Of a stretch of DNA of 33,046 nt, positions 25,895 through 33,046 are shown one piece after another. This DNA comes from Planktotalea sp. GTDB lineage: Bacteria > Pseudomonadota > Alphaproteobacteria > Rhodobacterales > Rhodobacteraceae. The stretch covers positions 1 to 33,046 of the forward strand of contig NZ_JABBAM010000055.1 of assembly GCF_018607965.1 (NCBI RefSeq). Direction: 5' to 3'. The notes below the pieces were generated by a model. That model worked only from the letters and a program-made list of their open reading frames with translations, did no database searches and had not been told where the DNA came from. Made by a program: the position numbers and the translations under genes. Position 1 is the stretch's first letter. Each line of letters starts with the position of its first letter.

Positions 25895-25954
25895 GTTTGA
25901 ACTGGCCCTCAAGGGACGGTAAGGGTTGGGGAAACTCAATTTCGGAGCACTCGC

Positions 25955-27676
25955 ATGGCGCGGCACCTGATCACCTCGGCTATCCCTTATATCAACGGTA
26001 TCAAGCACCTTGGAAACTTAGTGGGTAGCCAGCTTCCTGCGGATCTGTTTGCACGTTTTCAGCGGGCGCGGGGCAATGAAGTCCTGTTCCTTTGTGCCAC
26101 GGATGAACATGGAACGCCTGCGGAATTGGCGGCGGCCAAAGCGGGCAAGCCGGTGGATGAATACTGTGCGGAAATGTGGGCGGTACAGGCGGAGATTGCG
26201 AAGGGCTTTCGCATGTCGTTTGATCATTTCGGGCGTTCGTCGTCCGAGCAAAATCGCAAGCTCACACAGCATTTTGCGGCACGTCTTGCAGACCAAGGCT
26301 TGATCAAGGAAGTGACCGACCAGCAGGTTTATTCCATCACGGACGGTCGCTTTTTGCCAGATCGCTATATCGAGGGCACGTGCCCGAATTGCGGCTTTGA
26401 CAGCGCGCGCGGGGATCAATGTGACAACTGCACAAAGCAGCTTGATCCTGTCGACCTGATAAATCCGTATTCAACGATTTCTGGGTCGACCGATCTAGAA
26501 GTGCGCGACACCAAGCATCTGTATCTACGCCAGAGCGAGATGAAAGATCAGCTGAACGAGTGGATTTCGTCGAAAACCGACTGGCCAATTCTGACAACCT
26601 CGATTGCGAAGAAATGGCTGAACGACGGCGATGGTTTGCAAGATCGCGGAATCACGCGGGATCTAAGCTGGGGTGTTCCTGTTAAGCGTGGCGACGAAGA
26701 TTGGCCGGGCATGGAAGGGAAGGTCTTTTACGTTTGGTTCGACGCGCCGATTGAATACATCGCTTGCGCCAAGGAATGGGCGGATGCGAACGATAAACCA
26801 GATGCGGAGTGGGAGCGCTGGTGGCGTACCGATAAGGGAGCGGACGATGTGCGCTACACGCAGTTCATGGGCAAAGATAACGTTCCTTTCCATACGCTTA
26901 GCTTCCCAGTCACGATTTTAGGGTCAGGTGAGCCTTGGAAATTGGTCGACTATATTAAGGGCCTGAATTACCTGAATTACGATGGCGGGCAGTTTTCAAC
27001 GTCGCGCGGGCGCGGTGTGTTCATGGATCAGGCTTTGGCGATCTTGCCAGCAGATTATTGGCGCTGGTGGCTGCTAAGTCATGCGCCTGAAAGCAACGAT
27101 AGCGAATTCACTTGGGAGAATTTCCAAGCGTCCGTTAACAAAGACCTTGCGGATGTTCTGGGAAATTTTGTGTCACGGGTGACAAAATTCTGTCGTTCAA
27201 AATTTGGCGAATCCGTTCCAGACGGTGGCACATGGGGCGCACCAGAAGAGGCACTGATTGCAGAGCTCACGACCCGTATTCGTGCCTACGAGATGCATAT
27301 GGATGCAATGGAAGTGCGCAAATCTGCGGCTGAGTTACGCGCTATTTGGGCGGCTGGAAACGAATATTTGCAAGTGACTGCACCTTGGTCTACGTTCAAA
27401 ACGGACCCCGATCAAGCCGCTGCGCAAATCCGCATGGCGCTTAATTTGATCCGTCTTTACAGCGTTTTGTCTGCTCCTTTCATTCCCGATGCATACGCGT
27501 CCCTAATGAGTGCGATGCAGACCAGTGATGATACTTGGCCCGATGATGTCACAGCCGCGCTTGGTGCGCTGTCCATTGGACATAACTTTACAGTTCCCGA
27601 GGTGACGTTCCGCAAAATTACCGATGATGAGCGCGCCGAATGGGAAACGCGATTTTCGGGCACACGAGACGAGTGA
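25955..27676 (+). CDS. metG: Methionyl-tRNA synthetase
   Basis: MetRS charges elongator and initiator tRNA-Met. The 573-residue protein shows the class I HIGH equivalent HLGN ([16 protein letters not shown]), a CxxC..CxxC zinc knuckle ([17 protein letters not shown], about residues 146-162) and the KMSKS equivalent in [13 protein letters not shown], a variant loop usual in this alphaproteobacterial branch. The helical anticodon-binding domain follows; there is no C-terminal tRNA-binding EMAP-like extension. GGAG lies nine bases before the ATG. It stands alone, convergent with the Lrp regulator. Confidence 0.96.
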   Translation: MARHLITSAIPYINGIKHLGNLVGSQLPADLFARFQRARGNEVLFLCATDEHGTPAELAAAKAGKPVDEYCAEMWAVQAEIAKGFRMSFDHFGRSSSEQNRKLTQHFAARLADQGLIKEVTDQQVYSITDGRFLPDRYIEGTCPNCGFDSARGDQCDNCTKQLDPVDLINPYSTISGSTDLEVRDTKHLYLRQSEMKDQLNEWISSKTDWPILTTSIAKKWLNDGDGLQDRGITRDLSWGVPVKRGDEDWPGMEGKVFYVWFDAPIEYIACAKEWADANDKPDAEWERWWRTDKGADDVRYTQFMGKDNVPFHTLSFPVTILGSGEPWKLVDYIKGLNYLNYDGGQFSTSRGRGVFMDQALAILPADYWRWWLLSHAPESNDSEFTWENFQASVNKDLADVLGNFVSRVTKFCRSKFGESVPDGGTWGAPEEALIAELTTRIRAYEMHMDAMEVRKSAAELRAIWAAGNEYLQVTAPWSTFKTDPDQAAAQIRMALNLIRLYSVLSAPFIPDAYASLMSAMQTSDDTWPDDVTAALGALSIGHNFTVPEVTFRKITDDERAEWETRFSGTRDE

Positions 27677-27763
27677 TCAAAGCGGGCCATCGCCGTGTCG
27701 TGAAATGACGTGAATGCCCAAGTGGGAATAGATCTAACGCACGGTCTATTTCCATTTGTTTCC

Positions 27764-28192
27764 CTATTTAGCAGTGTTTAGCAAAATGCTGGTTTCACTA
27801 TTCAAAATGCCAGCGATCTCACGCGTACGCCGGAGCAAACCATCAAATTCTGGCAAGTTCGAGGTTTCAATCTGGGCGACAAGGTCCCAAGCGCCATTGG
27901 TGCTGTGAAGGCTAACTATTTCAGGCATTTTCTTTAGCGTTTTGACAATTGAGGACGTCAGATTTCCTTGCACTTCGATTGTCATGACCGCTCGGATGAG
28001 GCCTGCACCTGCGGACGGGTCGATTTCAACCGTGAACCGTTGTATAACGTTTGTGCGTACAAGTCGTTCTAAACTGGTTTGTACCGTCGCGCGTGAAACA
28101 CTTAGTCGTTGGGCCATTGTGGTTACCGACGCCCGCCCATCTTGTTTGAGAAGTGTAAGCAGTTTTCTGTCTGTGGGAGTTAAATCGTTCAC
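27764..28192 (-). CDS. Lrp/AsnC-family regulator of arginine catabolism
   Basis: The 142-residue protein has the AsnC helix-turn-helix (LTPTDRKLLTLLKQDGRASVT, then MAQRLSVSRATVQTSLERL, residues about 4-45) and the C-terminal RAM ligand-binding domain (IRAVMTIEVQG through TSILLNTAK). It is divergent from arginase and ornithine cyclodeaminase, the layout of arginine-responsive Lrp activators in alphaproteobacteria, so arginine or ornithine is the likely effector (inference). I choose the GTG at 28192, which begins right before the HTH; an ATG at 28240 would add 16 residues and lie inside an inverted repeat that looks like the operator. No strong ribosome-binding site decides this. Confidence 0.85.
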   Translation of the reverse strand: MNDLTPTDRKLLTLLKQDGRASVTTMAQRLSVSRATVQTSLERLVRTNVIQRFTVEIDPSAGAGLIRAVMTIEVQGNLTSSIVKTLKKMPEIVSLHSTNGAWDLVAQIETSNLPEFDGLLRRTREIAGILNSETSILLNTAK

Positions 28193-28238
28193 GGACGCGT
28201 CTCTACCAACTTGCCTAAATGCATGTGCATAATGAAAC

Positions 28239-28294
28239 ATATTTAGATCAAAATATACAATTTTCTGTCTATGTGATCACTTTTTCATATGAAA
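28239..28294. promoter_or_regulatory. Palindrome-rich divergent promoter of Lrp regulator and arginase
   Basis: Three symmetric elements lie between the two starts: ATATTT-AGATCA-AAATAT (28239-28256), GTGATCAC (28273-28280) and TTTCATATGAAA (28283-28294). AT-rich, loosely repeated palindromes are typical of Lrp-family operators that wrap DNA. The last element is 36 bases before the arginase start. Confidence 0.5.
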
Positions 28295-28329
28295 TACTCT
28301 CCTGAGATATTTAGGGGGAGGTATTCATC

Positions 28330-29256
28330 GTGTTAAATTGTACTTTGATCGGCGCGCCTGTTGACTGCGGCGCAAGTCAACTTGGCTGTGTTATGGGGCC
28401 TGATGCGTTTCGGACCGCTGGGTTGAAAGAAACGATTGAAACACTTGGATACGCGGTTCAAGATTCTGGAAATGTTACGCCAAAACCCTTCGAGGATACG
28501 CAACATCCTAATGGCGCTATCCACCATCTTAGTGACATCATAAGCTGGGCGACGGCCTTGGAAGAGGCGGCCTTTCAGGCAGCGAAATGTTCAGATTTGC
28601 CGATTTTCCTGGGTGGTGATCACGCCCTGTCTATTGGAACCGTCCCTGGTGTTGCGCGCCATGCAGCGGAAATAGGGCGCGAACAGTTTGTTTTGTGGCT
28701 CGATGCGCATCCTGATATCCATTCGCTGAACACAACCACCAGCGGAAACCTGCACGGAACGCCCGTTGCTTACTTTACGGGGCAAGATGGCTTTGAAGGT
28801 GTTTATCCACCTTTGCAGCATAGCATAGATCCAGCGAATGTTTGTATGATGGGCATCCGATCCGTTGATCCCGCAGAGAACCGGCATTTGATGCAATGCG
28901 GTATTGAAGTGCATGACATGCGTGCAATTGATGAACGCGGTGTTGCCGACCCGCTGCGACGTTTCCTGCAAAAAGTCAAAGATGCGAATGGTGTTTTGCA
29001 CGTTAGTTTTGATGTCGATTTTCTTGAGCCAAACATCGCTCCAGCGGTTGGCACGACAGTGCCGGGCGGCGCAACATTTCGCGAAGCGCATCTGATCATG
29101 GAAATGCTTTGCGACAGTGAATTGGTGACATCGCTTGATCTGGTTGAACTTAATCCATTCCTCGACGAACGCGGACGTACGGCCAAGTTGATGGTTGATC
29201 TGTGCGCCAGCCTTCTGGGTCGCAAGGTATTGGATCGACCAACGCGCAGCTATTGA
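28330..29256 (+). CDS. rocF: Arginase
   Basis: Arginase hydrolyses L-arginine to ornithine and urea using a binuclear Mn2+ centre. The 308-residue protein keeps all metal ligands: His98 in GGDH, Asp125, His127 and Asp129 in DAHPDIH, and Asp228/Asp230 in SFDVDFLEP; His131 and Glu (VELNP) complete the active site. The GTG start at 28330 is supported by GGGGGAGG eight bases upstream. It heads an operon with ornithine cyclodeaminase, and an Lrp regulator is transcribed divergently. Confidence 0.95.
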   Translation: MLNCTLIGAPVDCGASQLGCVMGPDAFRTAGLKETIETLGYAVQDSGNVTPKPFEDTQHPNGAIHHLSDIISWATALEEAAFQAAKCSDLPIFLGGDHALSIGTVPGVARHAAEIGREQFVLWLDAHPDIHSLNTTTSGNLHGTPVAYFTGQDGFEGVYPPLQHSIDPANVCMMGIRSVDPAENRHLMQCGIEVHDMRAIDERGVADPLRRFLQKVKDANGVLHVSFDVDFLEPNIAPAVGTTVPGGATFREAHLIMEMLCDSELVTSLDLVELNPFLDERGRTAKLMVDLCASLLGRKVLDRPTRSY

Positions 29257-29303
29257 TCGCGGCGTTCGACACAACAGAATTTTACGTGAAAAAGGGGCTT
29301 CAA

Positions 29304-30380
29304 ATGCAACGTTCTACAAATCTTAACCCGTCCAAATTGGCGATGGTTCCCTTTGTCAGTGTCGATGACATGATGAAAATCGTGAATACGATCGGCGCGG
29401 CTAAGATAATTGCCGAAATCGCCGACTATATCGAGGCAGATTTCTTGCGTTGGGAAAAGTTCGACAAAACGCCACGTGTTGCGGCCCATTCCAAAGAGGG
29501 CGTGATCGAACTGATGCCGACAAGCGATGGGGAAACCTACGGGTTTAAGTATGTAAATGGACATCCCGCCAATATGGCGCGCGGGTTTCAAACGGTCAGC
29601 GCATTCGGTGTTCTGGCGCGGGTTGACAACGGGTATCCCGTTCTGTTTTCTGAAATGACCATCCTTACGGCGCTGCGCACTGCAGCCACATCGGCAGTTG
29701 TTGCAAAACATCTTGCGCCGAAGAAGTCGAAAACCATGGCCATGATCGGCAACGGGGCGCAATGCGAATTTCAGGCGCTTGCGTTCAAAGAAATCATCGG
29801 CATCGAAACTGTGCGTCTCTATGATATTGATCCGACTGCGACGCAAAAAGCGGTTCGAAATTTGGCGCAAAGCGGCCTTACGGTCATCGCGTGCGCGTCG
29901 GCCCAAGACGCGGTGACGGGCGCGGACATCATCACAACCTGCACGGCTGACAAACAATGCGCGACGATATTGACGGACAATATGATTGGCGCAGGCGTTC
30001 ACATCAATGCAATTGGCGGCGATTGCCCCGGCAAAACTGAATTGCACAAAGACATTCTTTTGCGCTCGGATATCTTTGTCGAATACCCCCCGCAAACGCG
30101 TATTGAGGGTGAAATCCAGCAGTTAGACGAGGATCATCCCGTGACCAAACTTTGGGAAGTGATGGCGGGTCGCGCTGCGGGGCGCACATCGGATCGCCAA
30201 ATAACGCTTTTTGATAGTGTTGGCTTTGCGACCGAAGACTTTTCTGCGCTGCGTTATATCCATGATCAACTGGAACGCACTGGGCATTTCGTCAAACTTG
30301 ACCTTTTGGCCGATCCAGATGATCCACGCGACCTCTTTGGAATGGTTCAACGCGCTGCGGGGCCGTTGGCTGGGTCTTGA
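29304..30380 (+). CDS. ocd: Ornithine cyclodeaminase
   Basis: The enzyme converts L-ornithine to L-proline and ammonia with catalytic NAD+. The 358-residue protein belongs to the OCD/mu-crystallin family: substrate side KYVNGHPANMARG (about residues 74-86), EMTILTALRTAATSAVVAKHL, and the Rossmann motif MAMIGNGAQCEFQALAF (about 147-163). Asp in GGDCPGKTEL is the family's catalytic residue. Length matches Agrobacterium ArcB-type OCD. AAGGGG precedes the ATG; the gene follows arginase by 47 bases in one likely operon, so arginine nitrogen and carbon flow to proline. Confidence 0.94.
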   Translation: MQRSTNLNPSKLAMVPFVSVDDMMKIVNTIGAAKIIAEIADYIEADFLRWEKFDKTPRVAAHSKEGVIELMPTSDGETYGFKYVNGHPANMARGFQTVSAFGVLARVDNGYPVLFSEMTILTALRTAATSAVVAKHLAPKKSKTMAMIGNGAQCEFQALAFKEIIGIETVRLYDIDPTATQKAVRNLAQSGLTVIACASAQDAVTGADIITTCTADKQCATILTDNMIGAGVHINAIGGDCPGKTELHKDILLRSDIFVEYPPQTRIEGEIQQLDEDHPVTKLWEVMAGRAAGRTSDRQITLFDSVGFATEDFSALRYIHDQLERTGHFVKLDLLADPDDPRDLFGMVQRAAGPLAGS

Positions 30381-30478
30381 GACAGGCGCTGCCTAAGAGA
30401 GCGCGTTTGATTTTGGGCTGACACCGCTTGCTTCTTGCCCCGCGCGCTCCATGTTTTGACACAAGCAAGGAGCGAATG

Positions 30479-31009
30479 ATGAGACTATGGGCATGTGCGA
30501 TGATGATGGTTGTGGGCAGCGCGATGGCGGGGAGTGCGCAAGTGATTGAACGCTTTGATACCGGCGCGAACGAGCGCTGGCGCTATATCGGTGACAACGT
30601 GATGGGCGGCGTGTCGAGCGGCTCTGCGCAGATCGGCGCGGATGGGATGCACCTGACAGGGACGGTCAGCACGGATAACAACGGCGGCTTTATCCAAGTG
30701 CGTCGCGATTTTGCGGATGGTCTGGCGGCGGACGCGACGGCGCTGGTACTAAAGGTGCGCGGCAATGGGGCGCGCTACACCGTGTTCCTGCGCACCCGCC
30801 AAGCGATTTTGCCGTGGCACAATTATAAAGCGACGTTCGTTGCGGGGCAGGCGTGGTCCGAGGTGCGACTGGAGTTGTCCGGGTTCGAACGCTCTGCTGG
30901 TGTGTTGTCCAAGCAATTGGACCCCAGCGATGTGCGAAGTGTTGGATTGGCGGCCTATGGCGCGGATTATGAGGCGGATGTTTGGATTGGGGAATTGAGG
31001 GTTGAGTGA
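30479..31009 (+). CDS. CIA30-family protein with signal peptide
   Basis: The 176-residue protein has a signal peptide (hydrophobic ACAMMMVVGSAMA, likely cleavage before QVIERF) followed by a galactose-binding-like beta domain of the CIA30/NDUFAF1 type. The hallmark is WRYIGDNVMGGVSSG (about residues 34-48), with RGNGARYTVFLRT and the C-terminal VGLAAYGADYEADVWIGEL. Mitochondrial CIA30 assists complex I assembly; bacterial secreted versions have no established role. The ATG at 30479 has AAGGAG six bases upstream, better spaced than the ATG three bases earlier. It is convergent with the AT-rich cassette. Confidence 0.82.
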   Translation: MRLWACAMMMVVGSAMAGSAQVIERFDTGANERWRYIGDNVMGGVSSGSAQIGADGMHLTGTVSTDNNGGFIQVRRDFADGLAADATALVLKVRGNGARYTVFLRTRQAILPWHNYKATFVAGQAWSEVRLELSGFERSAGVLSKQLDPSDVRSVGLAAYGADYEADVWIGELRVE

Positions 31010-31044
31010 GGTTATGTCGGTTGTGCTTTTTTTCTAGCTCGCTC

Positions 31045-31176
31045 TTAACTTTCATCAGTCGTTGGTAAAAAATTTCTCGAGGTTTCTTCTGGCGTTTTAA
31101 GCGCTTTTGCATCTTTAGAGGTAGTTGAGTGAATGTCTTGCTCTAAGGATTCTTCATTTAGAATTTTTTTTGTCAT
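31045..31176 (-). CDS. Possible 43-residue protein overlapping the cyclase-like gene end
   Basis: On the minus strand an ATG at 31174-31176 lies 23 bases inside the end of the cyclase-like gene in another frame and opens 43 codons (MTKKILNEESLEQDIHSTTS, then SKDAKALKTPEETSRNF) to TAA at 31045. GGAAAAGAGAG directly upstream could serve as ribosome-binding site. The peptide is hydrophilic and has no motif. The overlap fits a translationally coupled third gene of the cassette, but a chance frame in AT-rich DNA is quite possible. Confidence 0.35.
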   Translation of the reverse strand: MTKKILNEESLEQDIHSTTSKDAKALKTPEETSRNFLPTTDES

Positions 31177-32110
31177 ACTCTCTTTTCCATTGCTGAGCAT
31201 AGTGTTGATAGTGTTCAGGTGGTGGCTGATCTGGCTCGCCGTTGGACATTTTTAGAGAGGGCATTTCGATTTCGTGGTGCGTTATAAAGGCTTCCAAATA
31301 AGTTCGAAGTTTTGCGTCATCAGCGAAATGAGGTCGCTTAAGCAGCTCTGTTTCCAGCTGGCTAAGCTCTTTTTCGACTTGATGGCGTTGTGTATCTAAA
31401 GAAATGATCGGATATCGTTTTCCGTCCAAAACGCCTTTTAACGGTTGAGGTTCATGAAACCGAAACCTCCCAGTAAACTTTGTGACATCTGGATTGGTTT
31501 TTGCTTTTGAAAGCAAATATGCAAGGGCGGGAGAAATCGTGAATGTGTCGATGTTTGAATTCTTCGAAATACGAAAACCCCCATCAATTCCCTTTCCTAA
31601 GAAGTCGTATTTTCTGGGGTTTTCATCGACGTCTGCTTCTAACTGTTCAGAAGGTAAGTCGTTAATACCCGCAATCGGGTCAATCGTCGAATCTCCTCCG
31701 ATACCGATACTACAATTTGGACTCGGAAATGCTGCAATCCAGCCGTTTCCTTTGGTGTCTAAATCCTCACCAAGGAATTTATCTGCAAACTCCATAAGCG
31801 TTTTAGAAAAAGCAGACACGTAAGCGCTGAGGTGAGAAATGCTATGTACTCTGTTAACAAAGAGTATTTCATCCCCGATAGTTTTCCAGAGTTTAGGGCA
31901 ATTTTCAGCATCTGCGTTGTCCATTGAATCAATGTCATCACAAGAAAATGAGTAATTTTCAGAATATAATGCTAGGAAACTAGCATAGAACTTCTGAAAC
32001 TCTTTAAGCCAGTCAAAGCTAGTATTTTTAGCCTTGAAAGCGGTTGACCCTGTCAGGTCAACTGAAAGAAATAGGCGTACTCTGTACTCGGGTATTTTTA
32101 GCTGGGACAT
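31154..32110 (-). CDS. Divergent class III nucleotidyl-cyclase-like protein
   Basis: The 318-residue protein contains a cyclase homology domain in residues 8-200. Strand one RLFLSVDLTGSTAFK carries metal-ligand candidate Asp18, and KLWKTIGDEILF carries Lys76 (base-contact position) and metal-ligand candidate Asp80. LGKGIDGGFRISK aligns with the GdaVNlAaR motif, with Asp176 in place of Asn and Arg180 conserved as transition-state residue. GNGWIAAFPSPN lies between. No signal peptide, membrane segment or sensor domain; the C-terminal 100 residues are charged and helical. Domain-only cyclases of this kind include the Pycsar pyrimidine cyclases. The gene starts five bases after the ImmA/IrrE stop, clearly one operon, and is AT-richer than its surroundings. 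Product nucleotide unknown. Confidence 0.7.
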   Translation of the reverse strand: MSQLKIPEYRVRLFLSVDLTGSTAFKAKNTSFDWLKEFQKFYASFLALYSENYSFSCDDIDSMDNADAENCPKLWKTIGDEILFVNRVHSISHLSAYVSAFSKTLMEFADKFLGEDLDTKGNGWIAAFPSPNCSIGIGGDSTIDPIAGINDLPSEQLEADVDENPRKYDFLGKGIDGGFRISKNSNIDTFTISPALAYLLSKAKTNPDVTKFTGRFRFHEPQPLKGVLDGKRYPIISLDTQRHQVEKELSQLETELLKRPHFADDAKLRTYLEAFITHHEIEMPSLKMSNGEPDQPPPEHYQHYAQQWKREYDKKNSK

Positions 32111-32115
32111 TCAGA

Positions 32116-32661
32116 TTAGAGCCGCGATTTCAACTTTAAGGTTTTGACACGGATTTCCGCAGCGGAATCGCTAACTCCACAAAGACGAGCCGCGTACGAA
32201 AGGCCTTTATTTTCATACGCATTGCTGAACGCTTGTCTGGGCATAAGAAAGCCAGCGGCAAACCAATTGGCTTTCCACTCTGCTTTTTGCTGCTTTTTAT
32301 CGTTAGGGTCAACATTTCTTGTCGCGCGCATCACTGCTTCAGGGTTTGCGTTTTTGATTTTACCAAAATGAAGGAGCAAGTGCCCAAGCTCGTGAGCGAT
32401 GGTGAACCGTTCTCGCTTCAGAGAGGTGTAGCATGATATATAAATTACGTAGTCATCAACCGCTCGTGCGATGATCGAACCACTATCAATGTCTCCGTGA
32501 CCGCTCGAGCCTACAACAAGTTTGCCGCCGCTCCGCTCGATAAGTCCTTCGATGCTGTCACTAGGATTAAATTTGAGTCGTGTAGCCACATTCTCGGCGA
32601 ACTTATCGACGGCTGTTTTTGATGCGCCGATAGCCATGGGGGCTTCATATTGCACAGTCAC
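32116..32661 (-). CDS. ImmA/IrrE-family metallopeptidase
   Basis: The 181-residue zinc peptidase (COG2856) has the catalytic motif FTIAHELGHLLLHFG with His90, Glu91 and His94, and the third-ligand segment AEWKANWFAAGFLMP (Glu128), matching the family consensus E..AN.FAA..LMP. The C-terminal LSYAARLCGVSDSAAEIRV is the usual small helical end. Relatives cleave XRE-type repressors (ImmA/ImmR of ICEBs1, IrrE/DdrO of Deinococcus). No HTH repressor is seen beside it. I choose the GTG at 32661 because GGAG lies six bases upstream; ATG 32637 and GTG 32799 are alternatives. First gene of the AT-rich cassette with the cyclase-like protein. Confidence 0.82.
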   Translation of the reverse strand: MTVQYEAPMAIGASKTAVDKFAENVATRLKFNPSDSIEGLIERSGGKLVVGSSGHGDIDSGSIIARAVDDYVIYISCYTSLKRERFTIAHELGHLLLHFGKIKNANPEAVMRATRNVDPNDKKQQKAEWKANWFAAGFLMPRQAFSNAYENKGLSYAARLCGVSDSAAEIRVKTLKLKSRL

Positions 32662-32999
32662 AAAAGTCTCCGTTTGCTCATTGCCCTTGGTATCTCTTCT
32701 TGTATCGAATATTTGCCGATGATAAATTGATGAACCGTGAAGATTGCAGTTTGTTCCCTTTTCGTTCAGACTCACTTGCGGTTTCCCAAAGCCAATCACA
32801 CTTGCCTCGCGCCCGATTCCCCTCTATACGCGCGAACGTTGAGATGGTGGGAAACACCGCAAACGAATTGAGATGAGTAGGGCTGGGACATTCCGGCCCT
32901 CTTGTTGTTTGCGAATACCGGACCGACCAAACCGTAGTAAAAGACCGGCGGAGACAACCGCGCGGCCAGAAAACAACGTTAAAGGATAATGAACGCCAC
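32662..32999. other. Intergenic region between the cassette and the right-edge gene
   Basis: No gene is convincing here. The left part, AT-rich, should hold the minus-strand promoter of the ImmA/IrrE operon, though an in-frame GTG at 32799 could extend that protein. The right part from about 32858 is GC-rich and structured and reads as the 5' leader of the plus-strand gene starting at 33000. Confidence 0.45.
32858..32913 (+). promoter_or_regulatory. Two-tier stem in the leader of the right-edge gene
   Basis: An inner hairpin (AGGGCTGG at 32879-32886, CCGGCCCT at 32893-32900, loop GACATT, one G-U pair) is enclosed by CGCAAAC (32858-32864) and GTTTGCG (32907-32913). CTTGTTGTTT follows the inner hairpin. 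It could be an attenuator or a protein-binding leader about 90 bases upstream of the rpsA-like start. Confidence 0.4.
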
Positions 33000-33046
33000 A
33001 TGGCTAATCTAATGGACGAGTTTGAAGCACTCTTAACCGAAAGCTT
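33000..33046 (+). CDS. rpsA: Start of a gene resembling ribosomal protein S1 (partial)
   Basis: The ATG at 33000 opens a frame running off the window: MANLMDEFEALLTES plus an incomplete codon (TT). The S1 proteins of alphaproteobacteria begin with a similar M(D/E)EFEALLNESF block, so this is probably rpsA; S1 brings mRNA to the 30S ribosomal subunit. Only 15 residues are visible, so this rests on one short motif. An AAAGGA lies upstream at a rather long distance. If correct, it marks the end of the AT-rich cassette and a return to core genome. Confidence 0.5.
   Translation, partial: MANLMDEFEALLTES

Noticed and set aside
30690-31112. Minus-strand 140-codon frame beginning MQKRLKRQKK
   Set aside because: Most of it is antisense to the CIA30 gene and becomes Pro/His/Arg-rich low complexity, typical of a shadow frame.
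32678-33001. Minus-strand 107-codon frame upstream of the ImmA/IrrE gene
   Set aside because: No recognisable domain, and it overlaps the structured leader and start of the rpsA-like gene as well as the alternative protease N-terminus.
1-33046. CRISPR array, insertion sequence or prophage
   Set aside because: No regularly spaced repeats, transposase, integrase or structural phage genes were found on either strand.

Overview
The window reads as a piece of a marine alphaproteobacterial chromosome, most likely Rhodobacteraceae (Roseobacter group). The grounds are the family-level look of the proteins: a DUF2497/PopZ-like protein, a small conserved protein that I associate with this order, a methionyl-tRNA synthetase with a KFSTS-type loop, and an arginase/ornithine cyclodeaminase pair beside an Lrp regulator. 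No insertion sequence, CRISPR array or prophage is visible. Most of the window is densely packed core metabolism with short intergenic gaps.

Left part (1-10.3 kb): a decayed tRNA-Cys-like sequence, then pcm, tolC and a PopZ-like gene. cobQ follows, divergent from a small membrane protein gene. Next come a small conserved protein and efp, divergent around an unusual cluster of TTTGCATAG palindromes, then ygfZ divergent from a glycosyltransferase gene. An MsbA-like ABC exporter lies in one operon with a CX5R phosphatase.

Middle (10.3-25.9 kb): two PLP aminotransferases, a tiny Tat-signal gene interrupted by one in-frame TAA, a crotonase, valS with a long insertion, an orphan molybdenum hydroxylase large subunit, a DUF2235 hydrolase and a hotdog thioesterase. 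metF and metR are divergent, with a perfect TGAA-N5-TTCA MetR box between them. suhB follows, then an MFS transporter pseudogene with one nonsense codon and one frameshift.

Right part (25.9-33.0 kb): metG; an Lrp-type regulator divergent from arginase and ornithine cyclodeaminase (arginine to ornithine to proline); and a CIA30-family secreted protein. Then comes a visibly AT-richer two- or three-gene cassette on the minus strand: an ImmA/IrrE metallopeptidase, a divergent class III nucleotidyl-cyclase-like protein and a possible 43-residue protein. At the right edge a structured leader and the first codons of what looks like rpsA (ribosomal protein S1) begin. The cassette looks like an accessory insertion between core genes. 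It is the best candidate here for an undescribed, possibly defence-related signalling system.

Three broken loci (tRNA-Cys-like, Tat peptide, MFS transporter) point to ongoing gene decay. Three convergent gene pairs overlap by exactly four bases at palindromic stop signals.
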